A stretch of 64,000 nucleotides of DNA. Source: VAZQ01 sp045811525 (GTDB taxonomy: Bacteria; Pseudomonadota; Alphaproteobacteria; Rhizobiales; Xanthobacteraceae). The notes below the pieces were generated by a model that had not been told where the DNA came from, ran no database searches, and saw only the letters and a program-made list of their open reading frames with translations. The translations under genes and the position numbers were made by a program. Below are positions 52,930 through 63,473 of the stretch, one piece after another (position 1 is the first letter of the stretch; each line of letters begins with the position of its first letter). The stretch is taken from NCBI GenBank assembly GCA_045811525.1, contig JBJMTV010000004.1, positions 124,001 to 188,000 of the forward strand, in the 5' to 3' direction.

Positions 52930-54564
52930 TCAATCTCGAGGGACACGCTGCCTGCTCGCCGATCGCATCGGCTTCTGAGCTGTCGATAACTGCGCGCATT
53001 GCACGACAATACCCTCGTGCGGTCGCAGCTGTTGCGGCGGAGTGTCTCCGGCCGTGAGATCGAGATTGCTGCTCAACAGCAGAACGCCGTCTTGCGGCGG
53101 CAGCGGCTGCGCAGCACTCGAGAAATTCAAGGCGACGCGACAACGCGTGCCTTCGTGCTCGCGCTCGAAGGTGAGGACGGACTCGTCAGCCGCAATCTCA
53201 CGGTATGTCCCAACCTGCAGAGCGGGTGTCGCGCGGCGGAGCGCCAGCAGCTTACGGTAGAGCCACAGCATTGAGCGGGGCTCGCGCAGCTCCTCGGCCA
53301 CATTGACCATGCCGAACTCTGGCGATAACGGCAGCCACGGTTGTCCGCCGCTAAAGCCGGCATTCTTGCCGGCATCCCATTGCATTGGCGTGCGCTCTGG
53401 ATCGCGACCAAGTTCGAGACCGGGCACATTCCTCTCCCATGGGTCTTGAACGGCGTCGGGCGGAATGAGCACGTCCGTCATGCCGATTTCCTCGCCTTGG
53501 TAGATCGTCGGCGTGCCGCGCAAGGTGAGCAGCAGCATGGCCGCAACGCGCGCCTGCGCCGCGCCGAGCCGCGTGGCCACGCGCGAACGGTCGTGATTGC
53601 CAAGCACCCAATTGGGCCAGGCGCCCTTAGGCAGCGCGCGCTCATACGCCTCTATCAGAGCGGCAATGGACGTTGGCTGCCAGGGCGCGGAGATCAGCTG
53701 AAAGTTGAACGGCAGATGAAAGCCGCCCAAGTCAGCTCCGTAATAGGCCATCAAACGCTCGAGCGGCAGGTAAGCCTCACCGATCAGCAGACGGTCGTCA
53801 TATTCGTCTACGAGACGCCGCATCGCCGCGATGGCTTCATGCACCTCCGGCTGATCCATCGTATGCACGCGCAGCAGCCGGCGAGCCGGCGACATGCCGG
53901 GCCGCCACTCGGGATTGACTGGATTATCGACGAGCTTTTCGCTCTCGATGAGATGATGGATAGCGTCCACGCGAAATCCATCGACGCCGCGCTCGAGCCA
54001 GTAGCGCAGGACGCGCAGCATCGCCTCTCGCACTTCCGCATTGCGCCAGTTGAGGTCGGGCTGTTGCTTGAGGTAGGCGTGGTAATAGTACTGGCCTGTC
54101 GTGTCGTCGAAAGTCCAGGCGGGCCCGCCGAACTCCGAAAGCCAGTTGGTCGGCTCAGAGCCGTCAGGCCTGGGGTCGCGCCAGATGTACCAATCGCGCT
54201 TATGCCTCGCCGTCGAGCGCCTGCTCTCCGCAAACCAGGGATGCTGGTCCGACGTATGGTTGGGGATGTAGTCGAGAATGACACGCAAGCCGAGCCCATG
54301 TGCTGTCTCGACGAGTGCATCAAAATCCGCGAGCGTCCCGTAAACAGGGTCGATCGAGCAGTGATCGGCCACGTCGTAGCCGAAATCAGCCAGTGGTGAC
54401 GGATAGATCGGCGATAGCCACACGGCATCGATCCCAAGCTCGGCGAGATATTGCAGGCGCGTCGTCATCCCGCGGAGGTCGCCGACCCCGTCGCCGTCAC
54501 TGTCTTGGAATGAGCGCGGGTAGATCTGGTATATGGCAGCGGTTTGCCACCAGCTATGGCTCAT
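52930..54564 (-). CDS. GH13 alpha-glucosidase
   Basis: 544 aa, usual length for oligo-1,6-glucosidase/alpha-glucosidase (GH13). Conserved regions in order: WWQTAAIYQIYPRSFQDSDGDGVGDLRG, region I DYIPNHTSDQHPWF, region II GVDGFRVDAIHHL (nucleophile Asp), region III RLLIGEAYLPLERL (acid/base Glu) and region IV VLGNHDRSRVATRLG (third Asp), then the C-terminal beta domain. The QIYPRSFQDSDGDG loop marks an exo-acting enzyme on malto- or isomalto-oligosaccharides in the cytoplasm. Its start overlaps the stop of the Mfd-like gene (ATGA). With malQ at 60729 it suggests glycogen or maltodextrin use. Confidence 0.93.
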   Translation of the reverse strand: MSHSWWQTAAIYQIYPRSFQDSDGDGVGDLRGMTTRLQYLAELGIDAVWLSPIYPSPLADFGYDVADHCSIDPVYGTLADFDALVETAHGLGLRVILDYIPNHTSDQHPWFAESRRSTARHKRDWYIWRDPRPDGSEPTNWLSEFGGPAWTFDDTTGQYYYHAYLKQQPDLNWRNAEVREAMLRVLRYWLERGVDGFRVDAIHHLIESEKLVDNPVNPEWRPGMSPARRLLRVHTMDQPEVHEAIAAMRRLVDEYDDRLLIGEAYLPLERLMAYYGADLGGFHLPFNFQLISAPWQPTSIAALIEAYERALPKGAWPNWVLGNHDRSRVATRLGAAQARVAAMLLLTLRGTPTIYQGEEIGMTDVLIPPDAVQDPWERNVPGLELGRDPERTPMQWDAGKNAGFSGGQPWLPLSPEFGMVNVAEELREPRSMLWLYRKLLALRRATPALQVGTYREIAADESVLTFEREHEGTRCRVALNFSSAAQPLPPQDGVLLLSSNLDLTAGDTPPQQLRPHEGIVVQCAQLSTAQKPMRSASRQRVPRD

Positions 54565-57500
54565 GGCGCCTTCCCGGTTCTGCGCACGGGAAGGTCCTTT
54601 TGAGCGAGCTGATCCGCGAGCTCATCGAGGAGCCTTGCGATGGTTTCAAGCCGCTGATCGGGAGGCACTCGGACCCTGAGCACCAGGCGCCCATCGCGCG
54701 CGCGCCGCCAGTGTTTTGTCGGTTGCGCGTGCAAGCGCGAACGAGCAGCGCGCGTGGTCAACGCAATTCCCTCCGGTCCCGCATCCACCCGCGAGATCCC
54801 GAGGCGGCTGCACTTGAGCCGGATCTTCTCGAGGCCAATGCGGTCCTGCAGGGCAGCCGGCAATGGACCGAACCGGTCTTCCACCTCGTCCTCGATGTCC
54901 TCCAGAGCTTTTTCCGAGGAGGCTTTGGCTATGCGCGCGTGGAGCTCCAGGCGGATCGACTCATCGCCCACGTAATCGAGTGGAATTGAGCCGGATACGC
55001 CGATATGCACCTCCGGGATCTCGTCATCGACCACTTTGTCACCGCGCGCGCGGCGAACGGCGCGCTGGACGAGGTACCGATACATTTCGGCCCCGACGAG
55101 CTTCACGTGCCCCGACTGCTCCTCGCCGATCAAGCTGCCGGCGCCACGCAGATCCATGTCACGGCCGCTGATGACGAAGCCGGCGCCCAATCCTGAATTC
55201 TGCTCGAGCACCTGCAATCGCTGCATGGCTTGCGTGTCATCCTCCTCCTTGCCGCGCGGCAATAGAAAATAGACGAAAGCACGTCGGGTCCCGCGGCCGA
55301 CGCGGCCGCGCAGCTGATGCAATTGAGCTAGTCCAAAGCGGTCGGGACGCCACACCAGCATGGTGTTGGCACGCGGAATGTCGAGGCCGCTTTCAATGAT
55401 GTTCGTGCTCAACAGCGCGTGGCCCTCGCCCGCTGCAAAGGCGAGCAACACGGCATCAATCTCCTGCACAGGCATGCGGCCGTGCAGCACACGGATGTCG
55501 AGCTCGGGTACGATCTCGCGCAATTGCCTCTGCAGCTGCTCAATATCCTCAATGCGGGGACAGACGACGAAGCTTTGGCCGCCGCGCGAACGCTCGTAAC
55601 GAAGCGCACGAGCGACCACGACGGGATCCCATGGCGCCACTGTCGTGCGGACGGCGAGCCTCCTCACCGGCGGCGTAGCAATGACGCTCAGCTTGTGCAG
55701 GCCGACACTCGCGAGCCGCAGCGTTCTTGGAATTGGAGTCGCTGTCATGGTCAGCACGTGGACGGTCTCGCCGAGCCTGCGCAGCCGCTCTTTGTGCCCT
55801 GCGCCGAACCGCTGTTCCTCGTCGATGATCAGCAAGCCGAGCTCCTTGAAGCGGACGTCCTTGGCAGCGAGCGAATGCGTGCCGACCACGACCAGCAGCG
55901 GGCCGTCGGCAATCCTCTTCTTGACCGCTCGCGCCTCGGCGGCGGCGGCCAGGCGCGAGAGCTGGCCGACTTCGATCCCGAGCTCAGCAAAGCGCTCGCG
56001 AAAAGTCTCCACATGCTGCAGGGCGAGGACCGTTGTTGGAACGGCGATCGCCACCTGCTTGCCGCCGAGCGCCGTCGCCGCGGCGGCGCGCAAGGCGATC
56101 TCGGTTTTTCCAAAACCCACGTCCCCACAGACCAGCCGATCCATAAGTTGCCCCGAGGCGAGGTCCGTGAGCACGTCGGCAATCGCTTGCGCCTGGTCCG
56201 ATGTGGCGAGATAGCGAAAGCGTGCGGCAAATCGCTCGTATTCGCCCGCAGATGGAACGAGAACCGGACCGCCCCGATTCTGCCGCTCGCGGGCAAGTGC
56301 AACGAGGCGCCGCGCACTTTCTTCCAGCTCGCGCTCGAGCTCTCGGCGCCGGGAAATCCAGGTGCCGCCGTCGGCACGATCAAGGGTCACGTTCCGCGGG
56401 TCGGACGAGTATTTCCAGATTGCGGCAAGCTCTCGCGCCGGCACCAGCACAGTTTTTTGCCCAGCGAATTCCAGCCTGACCATGTCTCGATCGCGAACGC
56501 CGGGAGCTGACACGGTCTCAAGACCGCGCAGGATTGCGACGCCGCGCTCGCGATGCACGACCACATCTCCTGGCCGGAGTGCGACCTCGTCGAGCGCAGG
56601 TCCTGCGTTGCGCAGGCCGATAGGAGTTTCGTGCTTGGCGCGGCTGCCTAGGAGATCAGCCGCTGCAATGACCGTGGTCCGCCGCTCGCCGAGGACAAAG
56701 CCGGCGTCGAGGTCGGCGCGCATGGCTACGATCGAGCGGGGCGGGGCGGTGAAAGCCTGGGCGAGGCTTTCGGCTTGAATGAGAGTTTTGGCGCCGCAGC
56801 CCTCGGCGCGGCGCGTCAACAGAGCAAGGTCATTGTGATCGGCGGCAGTGAGGAGAATGCGCTGCTTGTCGTCCAGCGCTGTTCTCACGAATGTGCGGAA
56901 GCCGCGCACCGGCGAGGGCTCGAGCGCGAACCGGGGCACCAGCAGGGTCGGCGAGGGCGCTGCGGCAAAGAAATAATGGGTGTCGTGCCTGGCGAGCGCC
57001 GCATCCCAGGTTGCACAATCGAGAAACATGCGAGTTGGCGGATCGCAGATGCCGGTCTCGCCGGGCGGCGGCGGGGCTCTCCTGCGCGCCTCGTAAGCCT
57101 CGGCAATCTGCTGCAGCCATGCGCTTACGCGGCCGGGAACGTTCGCGTCGGCGACAATGCTCGCTGCAGGGATATAGTCGAACAGCGTCTGCAGCGTGTC
57201 CTAATGCGCAGAGAGCGACGCTCGGACGGGTGACTGTGCAGCATGCTCGCCTGCCGGGGCCGGGATAATCTCGGAAGCGGCATCGATCACGATCTCGTTG
57301 ATCTCGCCCGTGCTTCGCTGCGTCTCCGGATCATACGTCGAGATCGACACGATCCGGTCGTCAGCGTAGTCGAGGCGGATTGGTGCGAGGGCCCCAGCCG
57401 GGAAGATGTCCGCGACTTGCTCGTGCAGGGAGGCTTCGCCGGGCATCTCGACTTTCGGCTCGATGGCGTATCCCGTCCTTCTGAGAAACGCGCCCAAGTC

Positions 57501-57992
57501 GTCCTCTGAGAGCTGCATGTTGCGACGAATGTGCAGGGTGGCGTCCTTCCACACGTCGAGCGGTGCCACACGCTGCAGCGCCGATTCCGCCGTAGCGAGC
57601 ACGAGCGCAGGCACCCGCTTATTGGTAAGCCGCCGCAGGACCGAAGCCCGGCGGCCGGTGATTTCCGGTGAGGGAAGGCTGCCGTCGTAGGGCAATGAAT
57701 CCCAGGCCGGCAGAACCATGACACCGCTATTGCCATCGAACGCGTGCAGGATCGCGGCGAGTTGCTCGGCCCGTCTCTCGCTCTCGCTGAGAAACAGCAA
57801 TCCGCCTGGGCCTGCGCGCTGCCAGCGTTCCAGCAGGAAAACGGCTATAGCCCCCAGCGGCGAAGCGGAGGAAAATTCTTGAGCTGCACGACGCGGCTCC
57901 GCTCGCTTGCTCTGGGCGCCGACAACCGCGTGGGCCCGGCCAGCAGTTTTTGCGCGAGCTCTCTCCCCCCGGGCAGCGGCGGCACGGCTCAT
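54561..57992 (-). pseudogene. Mfd-like transcription-repair coupling factor with one in-frame TAG
   Basis: From 57992 the frame runs 263 codons to a TAG at 57201-57203 and continues in the same frame, without any other stop, to 54561; read through it gives 1143 positions, a normal Mfd length. N-terminal UvrB-like part: GGLLFLSESERRAEQLAAIL. The sequence around the stop is SLSAH-stop-DTLQTLFDYIPAAS, natural Mfd text on both sides. Then come the RNA-polymerase-interacting domain (ALRPGDVVVHRERGVAILRGLE), helicase motifs GDVGFGKTEIALRA, LLIIDEEQRFGAGHKERL and TMTATPIPRTLR, and the C-terminal D7 region (RFGPLPAALQDRIGLEKIRL). The 822-residue part from 57029 could still be made from an internal start. 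Possibly a second, auxiliary Mfd. Confidence 0.85.
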
Positions 57993-58342
57993 GTGCCTGT
58001 GCCGGGCGTTGTTGCTACGCGCAGGTGTGCAGCAAGGGCGACAAGCCTGTTAAATGACAGCTCGGCTTCTGCGTTGGACTTGGTGAGGTCTGGCAAAGCT
58101 GGTCTGACGAGCAGGGGAATGCCTGCTGACAAGCACCAAGCGCGGGCAATGTTCCGGGAGCGGCCTATCGCTCGCCTGCGCTTGCGATGCTAATGACTGA
58201 GCCGTTAAGCCACTCTATTCAGCCATGACGCATATTCAGACCCACGGGAAATCAGATGCAGCAGCAAGCCCTGTCCGCGAGCTCGACTTCGCCCAGCGGC
58301 CCGAGCGGCTGGACTGTGACAGTGCCGCGAGGAGCTGCGCCA
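57993..58342. other. 350-bp divergent region
   Basis: Between the Mfd-like gene and the second Bug receptor. The frames across it are extensions of neighbouring genes and look non-coding. It must carry both promoters; no clear hexamers seen. Confidence 0.4.
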
Positions 58343-59326
58343 ATGACAAAGTCATGGGTGGTCTTGGCCGTGCTGGCGTTGTGTTGCGGCGTGGGCCTGT
58401 TCGCCGCAGGATCGGTACACGCCCAATCCTCCTATCCCAGTCAGCCGGTCAGGCTCATGGTGCCTTATGCGCCTGGCGGTCTGCCCGATACGGTCGCGCG
58501 CATCGCCGGGCAGCGCCTGCAGGATCGCTTTGGCCAATCCGTGGTGGTGGAAAACCGGCCGGGCGGGAATGGAAACATTGCGGCGGCAGCGCTCGCAACT
58601 TCACCACCAGATGGTTACACGCTGATGGTGACGGATAGCTCTCTCATCACCATCAATCCGCACATCTATTCCAAGCTGGCTTACCAGCCCGAGCGGGATT
58701 TCGTGCCGGTCGTCATGCTCGCGCGCGCGCCGCTATTTCTCGCGGTTCACCCGAAAGTCCCCGTGTCCACGTTGGCCGAGTTCATCGCATACGTGAAAGC
58801 TCATCCCGGTCAGCTGCTCTATGGCTCATCCGGCGTGGGCAGCACGCATCATTTGACGATGGAGGGTGTCAAAGCTGCTCTCAAGCTCGACATCACGCAT
58901 GTGCCGTTCAAGGGTACGGGTCAATCGGTGCCTGCGCTGCTTGGGGGACATGTGGATGCGCTGTTCTCGGCCTATCCCTCGCTGAGTGGGGCCGTCGCTG
59001 CAAACAGCGTCAAGCTCCTTGCCACCAACGGCGCTGAACGCTCTGCCGATGCACCCGATATTCCAGCACTTGCTGAGCTCATACCCGGGTTCGATTTTGC
59101 CCCGATCATTGGGATTCTCGCGCGCAGCGGCACACCGCATTCCGTGATTGATAAGATTGCTGCCGAAGGCATGGCCGTGGCTCGGGATCCCGAGGTAGCG
59201 CGGAAGTTGGCGACAGTCGGCATCGAGGCGCTTCCTGGCGGGCCGGAAGATTACGGCCGCCGCATCAAAAGCGAGTCGGAGCGAGTGGCTGAGGTCGTGC
59301 AGGCAGCCGGGATAAAGCTGGATTGA
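58343..59326 (+). CDS. Bug/TctC-family solute-binding protein
   Basis: 327 aa from ATG 58343 (the frame opens at 58256 without a signal-like start). Signal peptide SWVVLAVLALCCGVGLFAAGSVHAQ. Family marks: YPSQPVRLMVPYAPGGLPDTVARIAGQRL, VVENRPGGNGNIAAAALATSPPDGYTLMV, KLDITHVPFKGTGQSVPALLGGHVDALF. It stands alone between the Mfd-like gene and topoisomerase IB with no permease, so it is an orphan receptor; the ligand is unknown. Distinct from the 42060 paralogue. Confidence 0.92.
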   Translation: MTKSWVVLAVLALCCGVGLFAAGSVHAQSSYPSQPVRLMVPYAPGGLPDTVARIAGQRLQDRFGQSVVVENRPGGNGNIAAAALATSPPDGYTLMVTDSSLITINPHIYSKLAYQPERDFVPVVMLARAPLFLAVHPKVPVSTLAEFIAYVKAHPGQLLYGSSGVGSTHHLTMEGVKAALKLDITHVPFKGTGQSVPALLGGHVDALFSAYPSLSGAVAANSVKLLATNGAERSADAPDIPALAELIPGFDFAPIIGILARSGTPHSVIDKIAAEGMAVARDPEVARKLATVGIEALPGGPEDYGRRIKSESERVAEVVQAAGIKLD

Positions 59327-59374
59327 GTGTCGTTCGGCCCGTCCGCCCGTTGGCCGGTCGTCGGGCTTGTCACC

Positions 59375-60589
59375 CTAAAGCGCTGCGGTGCGTGAAAAGG
59401 CGCCTTGCGCATCGCGCGGTGAGGGCTTTGTTCTCTTCAGCTTCTTGGTCGCCTTCTTGTTCCCATTCTTGGCGAGCTTGACGCTCTCCTCGAGCTTTTC
59501 CTTGAGCCCGCGCTTCAATCTCGTCTCGAGGAGCGCAAGCACCGCTGCTTCTTCAGGACCGAGCTGCGGCAAGTCGTTTTTCAGCTCCGTTTCGATGGCG
59601 TCCGTGATCTGCAGGATCAGCTGCCCTTCGGCAAACGACTGCAGGATCTCCGGATGAACGTAGCACTTGCGGCAAATGGTCGGCGTGTTTCCAAGACGCG
59701 AGGCGACGCGTTCGATGGCGGCTCGCACGTTCTTTTTTAGCGCGGCCTTGGTGTCGAATCCTTGGAACTCGTGCAGCGCGAGGGCGGCAAGCACCGTGCC
59801 GTGCCAGGTCCTGAAATCCTTAGCCGTGATGTCTCGCCCGGTGATCTCACGCAAATACGCGTTCACGTCCGCCGAGGTCACGTCCCGCGGCGAACCGTCC
59901 TCGTCGAAATACTGGAACAGCTCCTGGCCGGGCAGCTCCTGACATGCTCGCACGATCCTTGCGATCCGGCGGTCCTTGACGCGCAGCCGCCAGGTCTTGC
60001 CGCTTTTCCCCTTGAACTGAAAACGCAGCTCCGCCCCATTCACCTCGACGTGCTGATTGCGCAGCGTGGTTAAACCGTAACTCTTGTTCTCCTTGGCATA
60101 GGTCTCATTGCCGACCCGAATGAGGGTCGTTTCGAGCAGGTACACCACGGTCGCGAGCACCTTCTCGCGTGGCAAGCCGCGCAGCGCCATGTGCTCCGAG
60201 ACCTTGGCCCGTACGGAGGGCAGGCTCTTCGCGAACTCGACCATGTGCTCGTATTTGGTGCTGTCCCGCAGCTCGCGAAATTCCGAATGGTAGCGGTACT
60301 GCTTCCTGCCTTTGGCATCGCGGCCGGTTGCTTGGATGTGACCATTCGCGCGCGGACAGATCCACACGTCGGTCCAAGCGGGCGGCACCGCAAGCTTGCG
60401 GATGCGCCGAAGCGTCGTTTCGTCAGTAATCCTCGCTCCGGACGGCGACGAATAGGCAAATCCTTTACCATGCCTGCGGCGCAGAATGCCTGGCTCGGTG
60501 TCGCTGACATAGCGCAGCCCCGCGCTTTCCGCGGCTTCCTGCGGATCGATAATGGTCGGTTCTGTAATGGCGGCACCAGGGGCGAGCAC
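59375..60589 (-). CDS. DNA topoisomerase IB
   Basis: 404 aa, poxvirus-like bacterial type IB enzyme that relaxes supercoils through a 3'-phosphotyrosine. N-terminal domain with ARITDETTLRRIRKLAVPPAWTDVWICPRANGHIQATGRDAKGRKQYRYH. Catalytic core: LIRVGNETYAKENKSYGLTTLRNQHV (first Arg), FKGKSGKTWRLRVKDRRIARIVRAC (Lys and Arg), DFRTWHGTVLAALAL (Arg/His), and VASRLGNTPTICRKCYVHPEIL with the nucleophile Tyr. The Lys-rich tail helps DNA binding. GTG start. Common in rhizobia as an accessory gene. Confidence 0.94.
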   Translation of the reverse strand: MLAPGAAITEPTIIDPQEAAESAGLRYVSDTEPGILRRRHGKGFAYSSPSGARITDETTLRRIRKLAVPPAWTDVWICPRANGHIQATGRDAKGRKQYRYHSEFRELRDSTKYEHMVEFAKSLPSVRAKVSEHMALRGLPREKVLATVVYLLETTLIRVGNETYAKENKSYGLTTLRNQHVEVNGAELRFQFKGKSGKTWRLRVKDRRIARIVRACQELPGQELFQYFDEDGSPRDVTSADVNAYLREITGRDITAKDFRTWHGTVLAALALHEFQGFDTKAALKKNVRAAIERVASRLGNTPTICRKCYVHPEILQSFAEGQLILQITDAIETELKNDLPQLGPEEAAVLALLETRLKRGLKEKLEESVKLAKNGNKKATKKLKRTKPSPRDAQGAFSRTAAL

Positions 60590-60728
60590 GGGATGGACCT
60601 CCAGAAGGAGAAGTCGTGCCGTGTCAGCAAGTTCCGTTGAGCGACGGACCGGTTCGGCTGAACCGGGGGCGAACCCGCTGGAACGCTCTGGTTCTCGTCC
60701 CCCGGCCGAGCGTCCATTCCGGGAAGCT

Positions 60729-62996
60729 CTATGCTTGGGGAGCCTTGCTGGTTGGCTCTACTCGTGCGGTCGGCTGCATCGCCTGGTCACTCGCCTGAGG
60801 CGGGCGCGTGCGGCCGCGCTCGGCCTCGAATATTGCGGCGATGTCGATGAAGCGCGGACGCTTTGACAGCTCTGAAAGCGTCATCGAAAGCCGCCGCCGC
60901 CAGTTTGGGTGCTCATCCGAGGTGGCGGGTACGTTGACGGGATCTGCTTCGTCAGTGAGGTCGTCAATCTGCGCGATCGCGAGCAGTGCCGGCGTCCGTG
61001 CAAGGTAGGAGTGCACAGCGCGGGCGAGCGTGGGTATGTCCGGCTCCGCGCCAGGCGGGAGCAATTGCTCGCGCCGCAGCGCCGCCAGGAGCTTTGCCCG
61101 CTCGTCCTTCCGGCTTTCCCGCTGTTGCGTTCCCTCTGTGCGGTCGGGATAAAGCCCCAGCTCCTCTTTGATATCGACGTCGCGCTCCTCCCACCATCCA
61201 CGCAACGTTGGCAGGTCATGGCTCCCCGCCACAGCGAGTGCGAGCACGGGATATTCGCCGGGCGGCAGAAATTCCCCGTCGCTCGCGCTCTGCTCGAAGA
61301 ACAGCACGCGGTAGGAGAGGATATTGGCGGCGGCCATACGTTCGCGGAAACCCTCGGGAACGGTGCCGAGATCCTCTCCGACGACAATGCAGCGGTGCCG
61401 GTGGCTCTCGAGCGCGAGGATCCCAATCAGATCGTCCATTGGATAGCGCACATAAGCCCCGGCACTGGGCTTGGCGCCAAGCGGCACCCAGTAGAGATGT
61501 TGCAGGCCCATGACGTGATCAATGCGCAGGCCTCCTGCGTGGCGCATGTTGGCGCGCACGAGTTGCACGAAGCTCGCATAGGCCTCCTCTCGCAAGGCGA
61601 GCGGATGCAGCGGCGGCAGCCCCCAGTCCTGACCGGCTGGATTAAAGATGTCGGGCGGTGCACCGACTTGCGCCCCGGACACGACGGCCGCGGCATTCGC
61701 CCAGGTCTCCGCACCGCTGCGATCGGCTCCGACCGCGAGATCTCGATAGAGACCTATCCGCATCCCGCGCTGGCGGGCTGTCTCAGCTGCCTGGCCGAGT
61801 TGCGCATCGGCGAGCCACTGGAGCCAAACGAAAAAGGCGAGACGCTGGCGGTGCTCCGCCGCAAATTTTGCCACCGCCGGCGAGCTGGGATCGCGATAGG
61901 GTTGCGGCCAACGGTGCCAGTCGGCGTGACTCGGATCCTCTGCAGCAAAGTGCCCACGCAGCGCCAGAAAGAGACAGTTGCGCTCCAGCACCGGCCCTCC
62001 CTCGCGACGATAACGTTCGAACTCGCGGCGAGAGGGCTCATTCGCATGGGTTGCAAACGCTGCAAACAGCAGTTGGAGCACCTGCATCTTCAGTGCAGTC
62101 ACACCGGAATAGTCGACCAGCGGCTGTTCGCGTGCCGCAGCGAGCCTCTGACGAAACGGATCGGAGCGGATGAGCTCCTGCGCCTCACGCGACCCGCTCA
62201 GATCTGCCGCCGCTGCAACGTCGATGTTGAGCACGTTGAGCAGCAAACGGCTCGCAGGCGAATAGGGGCTCGCGTGCTCCGGGTCATCGGGGAATAGAGC
62301 ATGCAGCGGATTGAGGCCCACGACGTCGGCCCCGCGCGCGGCGGCAATCTCGACCAAGCTGTCGAGGTCGGCAAAATCGCCGATTCCCCAGTTCGCTTGC
62401 GAGCGGAGGAGGTAGAGCTGCGCAGCCAGTCCCCAGATGCGCTGCCCCGCCGCGAGATCGGGCGGAAGAAAGCATCGTCGAGGTGAGACCACGACCGCCA
62501 TCGAGCCCTCGCCCGGCTCGATCGTGAGACGATGATAGCCAAGCGGAATATCGCTTCTGAGCGGCAGAAGGCGGCGCTGCAGTGGCCGCCCATCGAAGCT
62601 GCGTTCGGCAGCAAGCTCGAGATCGCTAAAGGCAATGCGTGCCGATGTGATTTGCCCGTCTTCGCAGGTCAGGCGCCAGTCGATCAGGCGCGTGTCCGCC
62701 GGCAATACGAGCGTCACGATCGGAGGCCCGTTCTCCACGCTGACCACTATGACCGGCGGTAACGGGCGTAACCATTCGCTCTGTTCCAGCCGCTCAAGAG
62801 CTCGGCCCGCTTCCTCCTCGTCATCAGCCTCGACACCCATGGCGGCGAGCAATTGCCGCTTCGTGTCGCTGCTCGCCGCCACGATTTTTCCCCGCGCGTC
62901 GCGGAATTCAGGCTCAATGCCCATCCGCCGCGCCAGCTCATCAAGCGCGATGTGTTCGGCGCTCACTGGAGGCTTCGCTTGGGGGGGACCAACCAC
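60729..62996 (-). CDS. malQ: 4-alpha-glucanotransferase
   Basis: 755 aa GH77 amylomaltase. N-terminal extension of about 130 residues with a beta domain, then the barrel. LYLLRSQANWGIGDFADLDSLVEIAAARGADVVGLNPLHALFPDDPEHASPYSPASRLLLN is the GH77 opening. GGLRIDHVMGLQHLYW holds the nucleophile Asp, CIVVGEDLGTVPEGFRERM the acid/base Glu, and AGSHDLPTLRGWW the third Asp. It transfers maltodextrin segments in glycogen or maltose metabolism. Pairs functionally with the GH13 enzyme at 52930. GTG start at 62996; the gap to the next gene upstream is short. Confidence 0.94.
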   Translation of the reverse strand: MVGPPQAKPPVSAEHIALDELARRMGIEPEFRDARGKIVAASSDTKRQLLAAMGVEADDEEEAGRALERLEQSEWLRPLPPVIVVSVENGPPIVTLVLPADTRLIDWRLTCEDGQITSARIAFSDLELAAERSFDGRPLQRRLLPLRSDIPLGYHRLTIEPGEGSMAVVVSPRRCFLPPDLAAGQRIWGLAAQLYLLRSQANWGIGDFADLDSLVEIAAARGADVVGLNPLHALFPDDPEHASPYSPASRLLLNVLNIDVAAAADLSGSREAQELIRSDPFRQRLAAAREQPLVDYSGVTALKMQVLQLLFAAFATHANEPSRREFERYRREGGPVLERNCLFLALRGHFAAEDPSHADWHRWPQPYRDPSSPAVAKFAAEHRQRLAFFVWLQWLADAQLGQAAETARQRGMRIGLYRDLAVGADRSGAETWANAAAVVSGAQVGAPPDIFNPAGQDWGLPPLHPLALREEAYASFVQLVRANMRHAGGLRIDHVMGLQHLYWVPLGAKPSAGAYVRYPMDDLIGILALESHRHRCIVVGEDLGTVPEGFRERMAAANILSYRVLFFEQSASDGEFLPPGEYPVLALAVAGSHDLPTLRGWWEERDVDIKEELGLYPDRTEGTQQRESRKDERAKLLAALRREQLLPPGAEPDIPTLARAVHSYLARTPALLAIAQIDDLTDEADPVNVPATSDEHPNWRRRLSMTLSELSKRPRFIDIAAIFEAERGRTRPPQASDQAMQPTARVEPTSKAPQA

Positions 62997-63074
62997 TCAC
63001 CTGCGCGGGCAAGCGCATTTGCAATTGATCGTACAGCGAGCGCGCTGCACGTGGAGGCCGCCCTCGTAAAAGTG

Positions 63075-63338
63075 TCAAAGCGGACAATCCCGCATCACGT
63101 GTTCCATGGCCCCCTCGTCGAGGGGAGATGCGCCCCGTTCGGCGAGCGCGCGCCTCGCGGCCATGACCTCGGGTCCGGATCCACCTCTTCGCACAAACTC
63201 TGAGGCCGGGATGCGGGATCTCTGGCCGCCAGAGGCCTCGTTGGGCTGGTGGATCACGAACACCGCTTCTGGGCTATCCTGCAAATACCAGGTGTCACCA
63301 TTCGCGCTTGCATACAGCTCTCGCAGGGTCTCGCTCAT
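63075..63338 (-). CDS. Small conserved hypothetical protein
   Basis: 87 aa: ETLRELYASANGDTWYLQDSPEAVFVIHQPNEASGGQRSRIPASEFVRRGGSGPEVMAARRALAERG. It resembles a small rhizobial protein family of unknown function that I associate with Bradyrhizobium-type genomes. The pattern WYLQ...VFVIHQPN...IPASEFL suggests a small alpha/beta fold. ATG start; it is upstream of malQ on the same strand. Confidence 0.7.
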   Translation of the reverse strand: MSETLRELYASANGDTWYLQDSPEAVFVIHQPNEASGGQRSRIPASEFVRRGGSGPEVMAARRALAERGASPLDEGAMEHVMRDCPL

Positions 63339-63473
63339 GACTGCGCTCTCGTCTGTCGGCGGTCTCGTCTTTTCCTGCCGTCAACACGCAGTCGCGGCGG
63401 CATGTTCCGTCTGCAGCAGGCCAGAACGATCCTGCTCGACAGGCGTTGGTGCAAGAAGGCAAGGAGATGAGCC

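Noticed and set aside
53341..54399. 352-codon open frame on the plus strand
   Set aside because: Antisense to the GH13 gene with its four conserved regions.
60909..62297. 462-codon open frame on the plus strand
   Set aside because: Antisense to malQ, which has all GH77 catalytic motifs; the plus-strand product is Arg/His-rich noise.
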